Below, piece after piece: positions 28,536-36,165 of a stretch of 64,000 nucleotides of DNA. The position numbers and the translations under genes were made by a program. The stretch comes from Pseudoclavibacter endophyticus (lineage in GTDB: Bacteria; Actinomycetota; Actinomycetes; Actinomycetales; Microbacteriaceae), in assembly GCF_008831085.1 (NCBI RefSeq), contig NZ_WBJY01000004.1, forward strand, positions 1-64,000, in the 5' to 3' direction. A model generated the notes under the pieces. It saw nothing but the letters and a program-made list of their open reading frames with translations, was not told where the DNA came from and searched no databases. Within the stretch, counting starts at the first letter, position 1; every line of letters starts with the position of its first letter.

Positions 28536-30257
28536 TTACGTGGAGGACGGCTCGGGCGCGCTCGTCGCCTTGGGATCGGCCTGCAGGGCGTCGCGCACCT
28601 TCTTGCGCAGCACCTTGCCGATGAGCGACTTCGGCAGCGCGTCCCACACGAGATAGGCGCGGGGGACCTTGTACTCGGCGAGGTGCTCTCGGGCGTGTTC
28701 GCGAGCCGTCCGCTCGTCGAACGTGGCGCCGTCGTCGAGCACGATCACCGCCGTGACGACCTCGGCCCCGCCGCCGCGCTTGATGCCGACGACCGCGACC
28801 TCGGCGACGCCGGGAACCTCGGCGACGACCCGCTCGACCTCGCTCGGCGAGACGTTGAGCCCGCCGGTGATGATGAGTTCCTTCTTCCGGTCGACCACCG
28901 TCACGAAGCCGTCCTCGTCCTGCTGCACGAGGTCGCCCGTACGCAACCAGCCGCCCGCAAGCAGGGTCTGCGCGGTCTCGTCGGGACGGTTCCAATACCC
29001 CGAGAAGACCTGCGGCCCGCGGATCAACAGCTCGCCCGTCTCGCCAAGCTCGACGTCACGGTCGGGCTCGTTCGAGTCGACGACCCTGATGTCGGTCGAG
29101 GGGAACGGAATGCCGATCGTGCCGGTCTTCCGCTGGGGCGTGAACGGGTTGCCGAGCGCGACGGGGCTGCACTCGGTGAGGCCGAAGCCCTCGACGAGTC
29201 GGCCTCCCGCGACGGTCTCCCACCGGTCGACGACGGCGTCGTTCAGCGTCATCGCGCCCGAGATGGCGTACGTCACGGTCGTGAGATCGAGCCGCCCGTC
29301 GCGTGCGACGCGCGCGAGGCGGTCGTACATGGGCGGGACCGCAGGAATGAACGTCGCCGGATGCCGTTTGGCGGCATCCACCACGAGGTCCGGGTCGAAG
29401 GTTGGGAAGAGCACGGTACGGGCCCCGACCGAGAGCGAGTAGATGACGCTGAGCAGCACGCCGAAGGCGTGAAACATCGGCAGCACGCCGTAGATCGTCT
29501 CTTCGCCGCGACGGAAGTCGGGCATCCACGCGGCGCCCTGTCGCGCGTTCGACCACAGGTTGCGGTGCGTGATCATGGCGCCCTTCGGGGTGCCCGTCGT
29601 GCCGGATGTGTACTGCAGGCAGGCGATGTCGTCGGCGTCGGGGCCGGGCGTGCGCTCGTCGAGGGTGCCGGCGGTAAGCAGTGAGCGGAAGGGGGTCGTG
29701 CCCGGTGCCTCGGCCGAGAGCTTGGCCCGCGACTCGCGCGCCTTCTCGATGGGCAGTCGCAGCGCGAGTCGCAGCTTGAGCGGCATCGCGGTGGTGACAT
29801 CGACCGAGATCACTTCGCGGATGCCGACCTCGCTGGCGATGGACTGCACGGTCGGGGCGGCCTTGTCCCAGGCGATGACGACCTCGGCGCGGTGGTCCTG
29901 GAACTGCGCGCGCAGCTCGTCACGCGTGTAGAGCGGGTTGTGCTCGACGACGATGGCACCGAGGCGGAGCACCGCGTAGAAGGCGATGACATGCTGCGGG
30001 GCGTTCGGCATGACGAGGGCGACACGGTCGCCCTTCCGGATGCCGCGCGCGCGAAGCCCGGCCGCGGCGCGCATGACCTGCTCCCGCAGTTTCCCGTACG
30101 ACGTCACGGCGCCGAAGAACACGAGCGCGTCACGAGCGCGGTACGCCGCGGCCGCCTCATCGAGCAGGTCGGCGAGCGAGCCGTTCGGGACGTCGATGTC
30201 CTTCGGGGTGCCGGGGGCGTAGAACCGATTCCAGGCGCGCGACTCGTTCAGTTGCAT
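28536..30257 (-). CDS. Long-chain-fatty-acid--CoA ligase / AMP-binding enzyme (FadD-like)
   Basis: A 573-residue adenylate-forming enzyme activating a carboxylic acid to its CoA thioester via an acyl-AMP. The P-loop-like A3 motif is YTSGTTGTPKGAMITH, A5 is EGFGLTECSP, A8 is GWLRTGDLVQQDEDGF with VDRKKELIITGGLNVSP, and the catalytic A10 lysine lies in LPKSLIGKVLRKKV. The short C-terminal tail is Ala/Ser-rich. The length and order fit the fatty-acyl class. It stands alone, convergent with the lysine-rich protein and 49 bp downstream of the UDP-glucose dehydrogenase-like gene. Confidence 0.9.
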   Translation of the reverse strand: MQLNESRAWNRFYAPGTPKDIDVPNGSLADLLDEAAAAYRARDALVFFGAVTSYGKLREQVMRAAAGLRARGIRKGDRVALVMPNAPQHVIAFYAVLRLGAIVVEHNPLYTRDELRAQFQDHRAEVVIAWDKAAPTVQSIASEVGIREVISVDVTTAMPLKLRLALRLPIEKARESRAKLSAEAPGTTPFRSLLTAGTLDERTPGPDADDIACLQYTSGTTGTPKGAMITHRNLWSNARQGAAWMPDFRRGEETIYGVLPMFHAFGVLLSVIYSLSVGARTVLFPTFDPDLVVDAAKRHPATFIPAVPPMYDRLARVARDGRLDLTTVTYAISGAMTLNDAVVDRWETVAGGRLVEGFGLTECSPVALGNPFTPQRKTGTIGIPFPSTDIRVVDSNEPDRDVELGETGELLIRGPQVFSGYWNRPDETAQTLLAGGWLRTGDLVQQDEDGFVTVVDRKKELIITGGLNVSPSEVERVVAEVPGVAEVAVVGIKRGGGAEVVTAVIVLDDGATFDERTAREHAREHLAEYKVPRAYLVWDALPKSLIGKVLRKKVRDALQADPKATSAPEPSST

Positions 30258-30306
30258 GCGCAGCAGTCTACGGGCGCGGTGGTGTGGCGGGCGGGGTGCG
30301 CGGCGG

Positions 30307-31653
30307 TCAGGTGGTGCCTCGGCCGAGGGCGCGGAGTGTCCAGCCGGCCGCGCGCCAGGCGGTGGCGTCGAGGCAGTTGCGGGCGTCGATGATGCGGGCG
30401 GATGCGACGGTATCGCGGAGTTCGGGGGATGCGGGGTCGAGGTCGCGGAATTCTTGCCATTCGGTTGCCACGATCGCGATGTCGGCTCCGCGCAGCGCCT
30501 CGGCGGGGGAGTCGGTGAGGGCGAGTTCTGGTACGACGCGGGCGGCGTTCGCTGACGCTTCGGGGTCGTAGCCGCGCACGGTCGCGCCGAGGTCGAGCAG
30601 TTGTCGCGCGACGTCGAGGGCGGGGGAGTCGCGCGTGTCGTCGCTGTTGGGTTTGAACGCGAGCCCGAGCACGCCGACCGTGATGCCGTCGAGGCGTTCG
30701 TGGCCGCCGGTGAGCTCTCGGGTGAGCTCGACGACGCGTGCGCGGCGGCGTTGGTTGACGCCGTCGACCTCGCGGAGGAAGTGGAGCGATTCGCCGACGC
30801 CCAGTTCGTTCGCGCGTGCCTGGAATGCGCGGATGTCTTTGGGGAGGCAGCCGCCGCCGAAGCCGAGCCCGGAGTTGAGGAAGCGGCGTCCGATGCGTGG
30901 GTCGAGGCCGATCGCGTCGGCGAGCATGGTCACGTCGGCGCCGGTCTGCTCGCAGATTTCGGCCATCGCGTTGATGAACGAGATCTTGGTGGCGAGGAAG
31001 GCGTTGGCGCTCACCTTCACGAGCTCGGCGGTCGCGAGGTCGGTCAGGAGGCGAGGGGTGTCGGCTTCGAGCAGGTCGGCGTAGACCTCGTCGAGCAGGG
31101 CCGCGTCGCGTTCGCCGGCCTCGCGCTCGGCGTCATCGCCTCCGCGCACGCCGTACACGAGCCGGTCGGGCCGCAGCGTGTCGGTGACGGCGAAGCCCTC
31201 GCGCAGGAATTCGGGGTTCCAGGCGAGCGACGCGTCGGGCTGGGCGTCGAGGATGCACTCGAGCAGCCGGCTCGCGGTGCCCACGGGGACCGTCGACTTG
31301 CCGACGACGACTTCGCCCGGCCCGACGATGCGAGCGAGCCCCGCGATCGCGGCGTCGACGTACGTCAGGTCGGCGGCATCCGAGTCGCGCTGCTGCGGCG
31401 TGCCAACGCCCAGGAAGTGCACCCGCGCCCCGCGCGCGAGCTCGAGATCGGTCGAGAACCGCAGCCGGCCCGAGTCGACCTGCTCGCGCAGCAGCTCCGG
31501 CAGGCCCGGCTCAAAGAACGGGGCCTCGCCGCGCGTGAGCGCCTCGACCTTGCGGGCGTCGATGTCGATTCCGATGACGTCGTGGCCGAGGGAGGCCATG
31601 CCGGCCGCGTGAACGGCTCCGAGATACCCGCAGCCGATGACCGAAATCCGCAT
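30307..31653 (-). CDS. UDP-glucose/GDP-mannose 6-dehydrogenase family protein
   Basis: A 448-residue NAD-dependent sugar-nucleotide dehydrogenase that oxidises a C6 alcohol to the acid in two steps. The N-terminal Rossmann motif is GCGYLGAVHAAGMA, the catalytic cysteine lies in GFGGGCLPKDIRAF, and the C-terminal domain carries LGLAFKPNSDDTRDSPA. UDP-glucose is the most common substrate, which would give UDP-glucuronate for envelope polysaccharide; GDP-mannose is possible. ATG 31653 has GAGGAGC upstream. It is divergent from dinB. Confidence 0.9.
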   Translation of the reverse strand: MRISVIGCGYLGAVHAAGMASLGHDVIGIDIDARKVEALTRGEAPFFEPGLPELLREQVDSGRLRFSTDLELARGARVHFLGVGTPQQRDSDAADLTYVDAAIAGLARIVGPGEVVVGKSTVPVGTASRLLECILDAQPDASLAWNPEFLREGFAVTDTLRPDRLVYGVRGGDDAEREAGERDAALLDEVYADLLEADTPRLLTDLATAELVKVSANAFLATKISFINAMAEICEQTGADVTMLADAIGLDPRIGRRFLNSGLGFGGGCLPKDIRAFQARANELGVGESLHFLREVDGVNQRRRARVVELTRELTGGHERLDGITVGVLGLAFKPNSDDTRDSPALDVARQLLDLGATVRGYDPEASANAARVVPELALTDSPAEALRGADIAIVATEWQEFRDLDPASPELRDTVASARIIDARNCLDATAWRAAGWTLRALGRGTT

Positions 31654-31791
31654 GTGTTGATGCTCCTCGCTCCGGCCATGACTCGTAACCGGACTCCCCA
31701 GTGTTCCACCGCACAGTGAACCACTCCTTGCGCACACACGCGCACCCGCAACACCGGGTCGTGGGTCGCAGCAGAGTGGAGGCCGCGCGCG

Positions 31792-31815
31792 ATTGTCGGC
31801 GGCGTCGCCGACAAT
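31792..31815. promoter_or_regulatory. 24-bp palindrome just upstream of dinB
   Basis: ATTGTCGGCG (31792-31801) and CGCCGACAAT (31806-31815) are perfect inverted arms around GCGT, ending 7 bases before the dinB ATG. It is not the actinobacterial LexA box. It is probably an operator, or a hairpin masking the start if transcribed. Confidence 0.55.
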
Positions 31816-31822
31816 TGGGGTC

Positions 31823-33109
31823 ATGACGCGCAAAGACTTCGGCGAGCGCCGCACCGGCATGACGCCGGCGGGGCTCGACGACGCGTCCGCGATGATCCTG
31901 CACGTCGACATGGACGCGTTCTTCGTGGCGGTCGAGTTGCTCGAGCGGCCGGAGCTGCTCGGCACGCCCGTCATCGTCGGCGGCGCTTCGGGACGGGGTG
32001 TCGTGTCGAGCGCGAGCTACGAGGCGCGGCGCTACGGCGTGCGCAGCGCCATGCCGATGGCGCGTGCACTGCAGCTCTGCCCGTCCGCGGTGGTGCTCGA
32101 GGGACACATGCACAAGTATCGCGAGGCCTCCGAGCGGATCATGCGCGTCTTCGGCGAGATCACGCCCCTCGTCGAGCCGCTCTCGATCGATGAGGCCTTC
32201 CTCGATGTATCGGGGGCGGGGCGGATGTTCGGCTCGCCGACCGAGATCGCGAGACTCATCCGCCGGCGGGTGAAGCACGAGACCGGATTGACGTGCTCGG
32301 TCGGCGCTGCATCGACGAAGTTCGTGGCGAAGCTCGCCTCAAGCACGTGCAAGCCCGACGGTTTGCTCGTGATCCCCGCCGAGGAGACGGTGCCGTACCT
32401 GCACACGCTGCCCGTCGGCGCGCTGTGGGGCGTTGGGCAGGCGACGGGCGACGCGCTGAAGCGACGCGGCATCGACACCGTCTTCGAGCTCGCCCACACC
32501 CCCGTCGAAACGCTCGTGCGCATTCTGGGGCGGGCGTCCGGCGAACGCCTGCACGAGCTCGCGTGGGGCCGCGACGACCGGCGGGTGGTTACCGAGCGCC
32601 GCGAGAAGTCGGTGAGCCACGAGCAGACGTTCGCGCACGACGAGCCGAGCCACGCGGCGCTCGAGCGCGAGGTGCGGGCGCAGGCGGATGCCGTTGCCCA
32701 GCGCCTGCGGAGGGCCGGACTCGTGGCCCGCACCGTTTCGATCAAGCTCCGGTGGGCCGACTTCACGACGCTGCAGCGCTCTCGCACGCTCAGCGACGCG
32801 AGCGACACGGGGCGCACCATTTTCCGGGTCGCGCGCGAACTGCTCGACGAGGCGCACGAGGACGGCCGGCCAGTGCGGCTCATCGGGGTGCGCGCGAGCG
32901 ATCTCGTCGAGACGGGAACGGCGACGAGCGCGACCCTGTGGGACGAACACCACGACGACGAGTGGGAGGCCGCGGAACGCGCCGTCGACCGGGCTACCGA
33001 GCGCTTCGGCCGCGAAGCCGTGCGCCCGGCGTCGCTGCTGGGCCGGCGCGAGCGGCGCGACGGCCGCCAGGGACTCACCGAGCGGCCGAACGCGCCGGAC
33101 CGAGGGTGA
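31823..33109 (+). CDS. dinB: DNA polymerase IV (Y-family)
   Basis: A 428-residue translesion polymerase. Metal-binding residues are visible in ILHVDMDAFFVAVE and LSIDEAFLDVSG; the helix-hairpin-helix region is LPVGALWGVGQATGDALKRRGI, and the little-finger domain follows (KSVSHEQTFAHD). No beta-clamp motif is obvious at the C-terminus, which ends in a charged RRERRDGRQGL segment. ATG 31823 is preceded by the palindrome at 31792-31815 rather than by a good ribosome-binding site, so the transcript may be leaderless. Confidence 0.93.
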   Translation: MTRKDFGERRTGMTPAGLDDASAMILHVDMDAFFVAVELLERPELLGTPVIVGGASGRGVVSSASYEARRYGVRSAMPMARALQLCPSAVVLEGHMHKYREASERIMRVFGEITPLVEPLSIDEAFLDVSGAGRMFGSPTEIARLIRRRVKHETGLTCSVGAASTKFVAKLASSTCKPDGLLVIPAEETVPYLHTLPVGALWGVGQATGDALKRRGIDTVFELAHTPVETLVRILGRASGERLHELAWGRDDRRVVTERREKSVSHEQTFAHDEPSHAALEREVRAQADAVAQRLRRAGLVARTVSIKLRWADFTTLQRSRTLSDASDTGRTIFRVARELLDEAHEDGRPVRLIGVRASDLVETGTATSATLWDEHHDDEWEAAERAVDRATERFGREAVRPASLLGRRERRDGRQGLTERPNAPDRG

Positions 33110-33158
33110 GCGCCCGTGGGCGCGCGTCTGGCACGGCTGACGGATACGGTAGGCGACC

Positions 33159-33293
33159 GTGACGGAAGCTGTCTGGATCGCGCAGCACGACGACTCGCCC
33201 CACAACACGATCCTCGGCGTGTTTGCAAGCCCGCGCGAAGCGGACGACTTCGCGGAGTCGATCCCAGGCCCCTCTCCCGCTCGCTGCACGTGA
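33159..33293 (+). CDS. Short unknown protein, possibly a truncated gene
   Basis: A 44-codon reading frame from GTG, reading TEAVWIAQHDDSPHNTILGV then FASPREADDFAE, before an abrupt proline-rich end. Codon use is high-GC like the chromosome, and the sequence looks like the start of a small folded protein rather than noise. It stops just before the lower-GC GyrI patch, so the original gene may have been cut there. No family is recognised. Confidence 0.35.
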   Translation: MTEAVWIAQHDDSPHNTILGVFASPREADDFAESIPGPSPARCT

Positions 33294-33364
33294 AGTGTTC
33301 TCATACTCGCTGAGCATCTTGGGGGCAGAAAGGTCGTGGCTCGCTACCCGAGTCCAGGTATCCG

Positions 33365-34033
33365 ATGACTGACAAGATCGACTTCAAGAAGGCTCTCGAC
33401 AGCTACCGAGCCCCGCGCGATAAGTTCCGCATCGTTGATGTTCCCGACATGCAGTACCTCATGATCGATGGGCACGGCGACCCCAACACCTCCCCGACCT
33501 ACGCTGAAGCCCTCGCCTCGCTGTACCCCGTCGCCTACAAGCTCAAGTTCATCAGCAAGCGAGAGCTTGAGCGCGACTACGTCGTTCCACCGCTGGAGGG
33601 ACTGTGGTGGGCGGAGGACATGGACGCCTTCACCGTCTCGCGCGACAAATCCCAGTGGGACTGGACGATGATGCTCATGGTTCCTGACTGGATTGGCCGC
33701 GCTTCGTTTCTAAGCGCGGTTGATCGAGCCGGAGCGAAGAACAGCCCCATGCGCTTGGATGATGTTCGCCTTGAAACGCTATCGGAGGGACGTTGCGTGC
33801 AGACGCTCCACCTCGGTTCGTTCGATGACGAGGGGCCTGTGCTGGACCGCATGCACCGCGAGTTCATCCCGCAGAACGGCCTGCGCGTGGACGGCAAGCA
33901 CCACGAGGTCTACTTCAGCGACTTCCGCAAGGTGACCCCCGACAAGCTACGCACGATACTCCGCCAACCCGTTCTGGCCTCCTCGGCAACTGAGATCCCT
34001 CACTGTCGACGTTCCCACTCGCTCCAAGCCTGA
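33365..34033 (+). CDS. GyrI-like small-molecule-binding domain protein
   Basis: A 222-residue protein of the GyrI-like (SOUL/ligand-binding) superfamily: KFRIVDVPDMQYLMIDGHGDPN near the N-terminus, EGLWWAEDMDAFTVSRDKSQWDWTM (in part) in the middle, and VLDRMHREFIPQNGL, HHEVYFSDFRKVTPDKLRTILRQPV at the end. Homologues bind small amphipathic ligands or are stand-alone relatives of effector domains. The family normally stops soon after TILRQPV; the last 19 residues here look like read-through into foreign sequence. GC content is lower than its neighbours, suggesting acquisition. Confidence 0.8.
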   Translation: MTDKIDFKKALDSYRAPRDKFRIVDVPDMQYLMIDGHGDPNTSPTYAEALASLYPVAYKLKFISKRELERDYVVPPLEGLWWAEDMDAFTVSRDKSQWDWTMMLMVPDWIGRASFLSAVDRAGAKNSPMRLDDVRLETLSEGRCVQTLHLGSFDDEGPVLDRMHREFIPQNGLRVDGKHHEVYFSDFRKVTPDKLRTILRQPVLASSATEIPHCRRSHSLQA

Positions 34034-34317
34034 CGTTCCTCGTTTTTCCTGAACGGACGTGGACGTAGATGGGCCGTGTCACAGGCGGCGTGTTGGCCCA
34101 TCGCGGCCCAGATCAGGACGGTGAACCCGCCGTGCAGCTTCGCGTCAATCAGACCTTTCACGTCCCTGGGGTCACGTACCGCCCGGCTCGATCCAGGTCA
34201 TACGCGATCATCACCTGCGCGTGCCCGTCGCCGCTCCCTGTTCTTGATCGTTGTGGCCCACGCTCCGGCCTCACCTTCTTGCTCGTGCGAGAGGTAGGTG
34301 CGTTTACAGAACCTCGG
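34034..34317. other. 284-bp gap, probably decayed sequence
   Basis: No gene is supportable. On the minus strand broken stretches such as GLIDAKLHGGFTVLIWAAMG and CKRTYLSHEQEGEAGAW lie in different frames, as expected for a frameshifted remnant, but I cannot assign them to a family. Confidence 0.35.
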
Positions 34318-36165
34318 CTACGCCGTGACGACCGCCGCCGACCACGCCGGCAGCGCGAGCGTGCGCGCGGCGGGGCCCCGCGCATCCCGCCCATCCGCGC
34401 CGGTGATCCGCACCGCGCCCGTGCTTTGCCAGGCGAGTGACAGGCCGCTGGGCCCGTCGGCGTCGCCGGGCCCATCGGCGCCGTCAGCACCGCCGGCCTC
34501 CAGCGCGACCTCCCGCGGCTCGTCGCTCAGGTTGAACGCCGCCCGCACCTGGCCGGCCGCCAGCACGAGCGTGCGGGCCTGCTCGTCGACGACCGCGCGC
34601 CGGGCGGAGAGGCGCGGATCGACGAGGTCTGGCAGCTCCCGCCGCAGCCGGATGAGATCTCGGTAGGCGTGCAGCACGCGGGCGCCGCGGGCGGTCGACC
34701 GCTCCGACCAGTCGAGCCTGGCGCTCTCGAAGGTCGCGCGGGCCTGCGGGTCGGGCACGGCGTCGTGGTCCCAGCCCATGCGCTCGAACTCGCGCGCGCG
34801 GCCCGCTGAGACCGCCTCGCCGAGCTCGGGCTCCGGATGCGACGAGAAGAACGGGAACGGCGTCGCTGCTCCCCACTCTTCACCCATGAACAGCATGGGC
34901 GTGAACGGGGCCGTGAGCAGCAGCGCGGCTGCGACGATGAGCTGGTCATCACTGAGCGTCTGCCCGAAGCGATCACCCGCCGCCCGATTGCCGACCTGGT
35001 CGTGGTTCTGGATGCACGTGACCAGTCGCCAGGTCGCGGTCGCGTCGGGGAGCGGCCGCCCGTGGTGGCGCTCGCGGAAGGTGGAGAGGGTGCCGTCGTG
35101 GAAGAACCCGCGCTCGAGCACCTTCGCGACCGAGGCCAAGCCGTGCTCGGCGAAGTCCTCGTAGTAGCCGCTGCGCTCGCCCGTAATGGCGGCGTGCACG
35201 GCATGGTGGAAGTCGTCGGCCCACTGGGCGTCAATGCCGAGGCCGCCGGCCGTCACGGGCGTGATCATGCGCGGGTCGTTGAGATCCGACTCGGCGATGA
35301 GCGAGAGCGGGCGGCCGAGCCCGACCGAGCGCACCTCGGTCTCGCGCGCGAGCTCTTCGAGCACGTGCGTCGCGCGCGTGTCGCGGAGCGCGTGGACGGC
35401 GTCGAGCCGAAGCGCGTCGACGTGATAGTCGTCGAACCACATCGCGGCGTTGTCGAGGATGTAGCGGCGCACCTCGTCGGAATCGGGCCCGTCGAGATTG
35501 ACGAGCTCACCCCACCCCGTCGACGTGCCCGACTGCAGGTAGGGCCCGAACTGGCCGAGATAGTTGCCCGACGGACCCAAGTGGTTATAGACGACGTCTT
35601 GCACGACGCCGAGCCCGCGCTCGTGGCACGCGTTCACGAAGCGCTGGTAGGCGCGCGGCCCGCCGTAGGCCTCGTGCACGGCATACCAGGCGACGCCGTC
35701 ATAGCCCCAGCCCTCAGCACCGTTGAAGGCGTTCACGGGCATCAGCTCGACGAAGTCGACACCGAGGTCGACGAGCTCGCCGAGCCGCTGCGCCGCCGCG
35801 TCGAGGGTGCCCTCCTGCGTGAACGTTCCGATGTGCAGCTCGTAGATCACGCCGCCCGCGAGCCGGCGTCCCCGCCAGTCGCGGTCGGTCCACTCGAACG
35901 ACGTCGCATCGAAGGTGCGGGATGGGCCGTGCACCCCGTGCGGGAGCCGGCGCGACGTCGGCGACGGGACCAGGGCATCCGACCCGTCGATGCGGTAGCC
36001 GAAGTCGAGCTCGGGCTCGTCGAGCGCCGCGTGCCGCTCGGGCGAGAACCAGCCACCGCCCGCGGCACGCATCGGAACGACGATGTTTCGGTCCCCGGGG
36101 TCGAGCACGAGCTCGACGCTCGAGGCACGCGGTGCCCAGACGTCGAACGGGATCTCGCGCCGCAT
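34318..36165 (-). CDS. treZ: Malto-oligosyltrehalose trehalohydrolase
   Basis: A 615-residue GH13 enzyme that cuts free trehalose from the maltooligosyl-trehalose made by TreY. It has an N-terminal beta domain (FDVWAPRASSVELVLDPGDRN), catalytic barrel with DVVYNHLGPSGNYL, the nucleophile Asp in VDALRLDAVHALRD, the acid Glu in LIAESDLNDPR, and the conserved IQNHDQVGNR. The ATG overlaps the treY stop (ATGA read on the minus strand), so it is translated after treY. A Gly-Ala-Asp linker precedes the last 35 residues. It acts in the cytosol. Confidence 0.94.
   Translation of the reverse strand: MRREIPFDVWAPRASSVELVLDPGDRNIVVPMRAAGGGWFSPERHAALDEPELDFGYRIDGSDALVPSPTSRRLPHGVHGPSRTFDATSFEWTDRDWRGRRLAGGVIYELHIGTFTQEGTLDAAAQRLGELVDLGVDFVELMPVNAFNGAEGWGYDGVAWYAVHEAYGGPRAYQRFVNACHERGLGVVQDVVYNHLGPSGNYLGQFGPYLQSGTSTGWGELVNLDGPDSDEVRRYILDNAAMWFDDYHVDALRLDAVHALRDTRATHVLEELARETEVRSVGLGRPLSLIAESDLNDPRMITPVTAGGLGIDAQWADDFHHAVHAAITGERSGYYEDFAEHGLASVAKVLERGFFHDGTLSTFRERHHGRPLPDATATWRLVTCIQNHDQVGNRAAGDRFGQTLSDDQLIVAAALLLTAPFTPMLFMGEEWGAATPFPFFSSHPEPELGEAVSAGRAREFERMGWDHDAVPDPQARATFESARLDWSERSTARGARVLHAYRDLIRLRRELPDLVDPRLSARRAVVDEQARTLVLAAGQVRAAFNLSDEPREVALEAGGADGADGPGDADGPSGLSLAWQSTGAVRITGADGRDARGPAARTLALPAWSAAVVTA

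Noticed and set aside
31792..31815. LexA (SOS) box upstream of dinB
   Set aside because: The palindrome does not fit the actinobacterial GAAC-N4-GTTC form.
34034..34317. Recombinase or transposase fragment on the minus strand
   Set aside because: Peptide pieces are frame-broken and cannot be assigned to any family.
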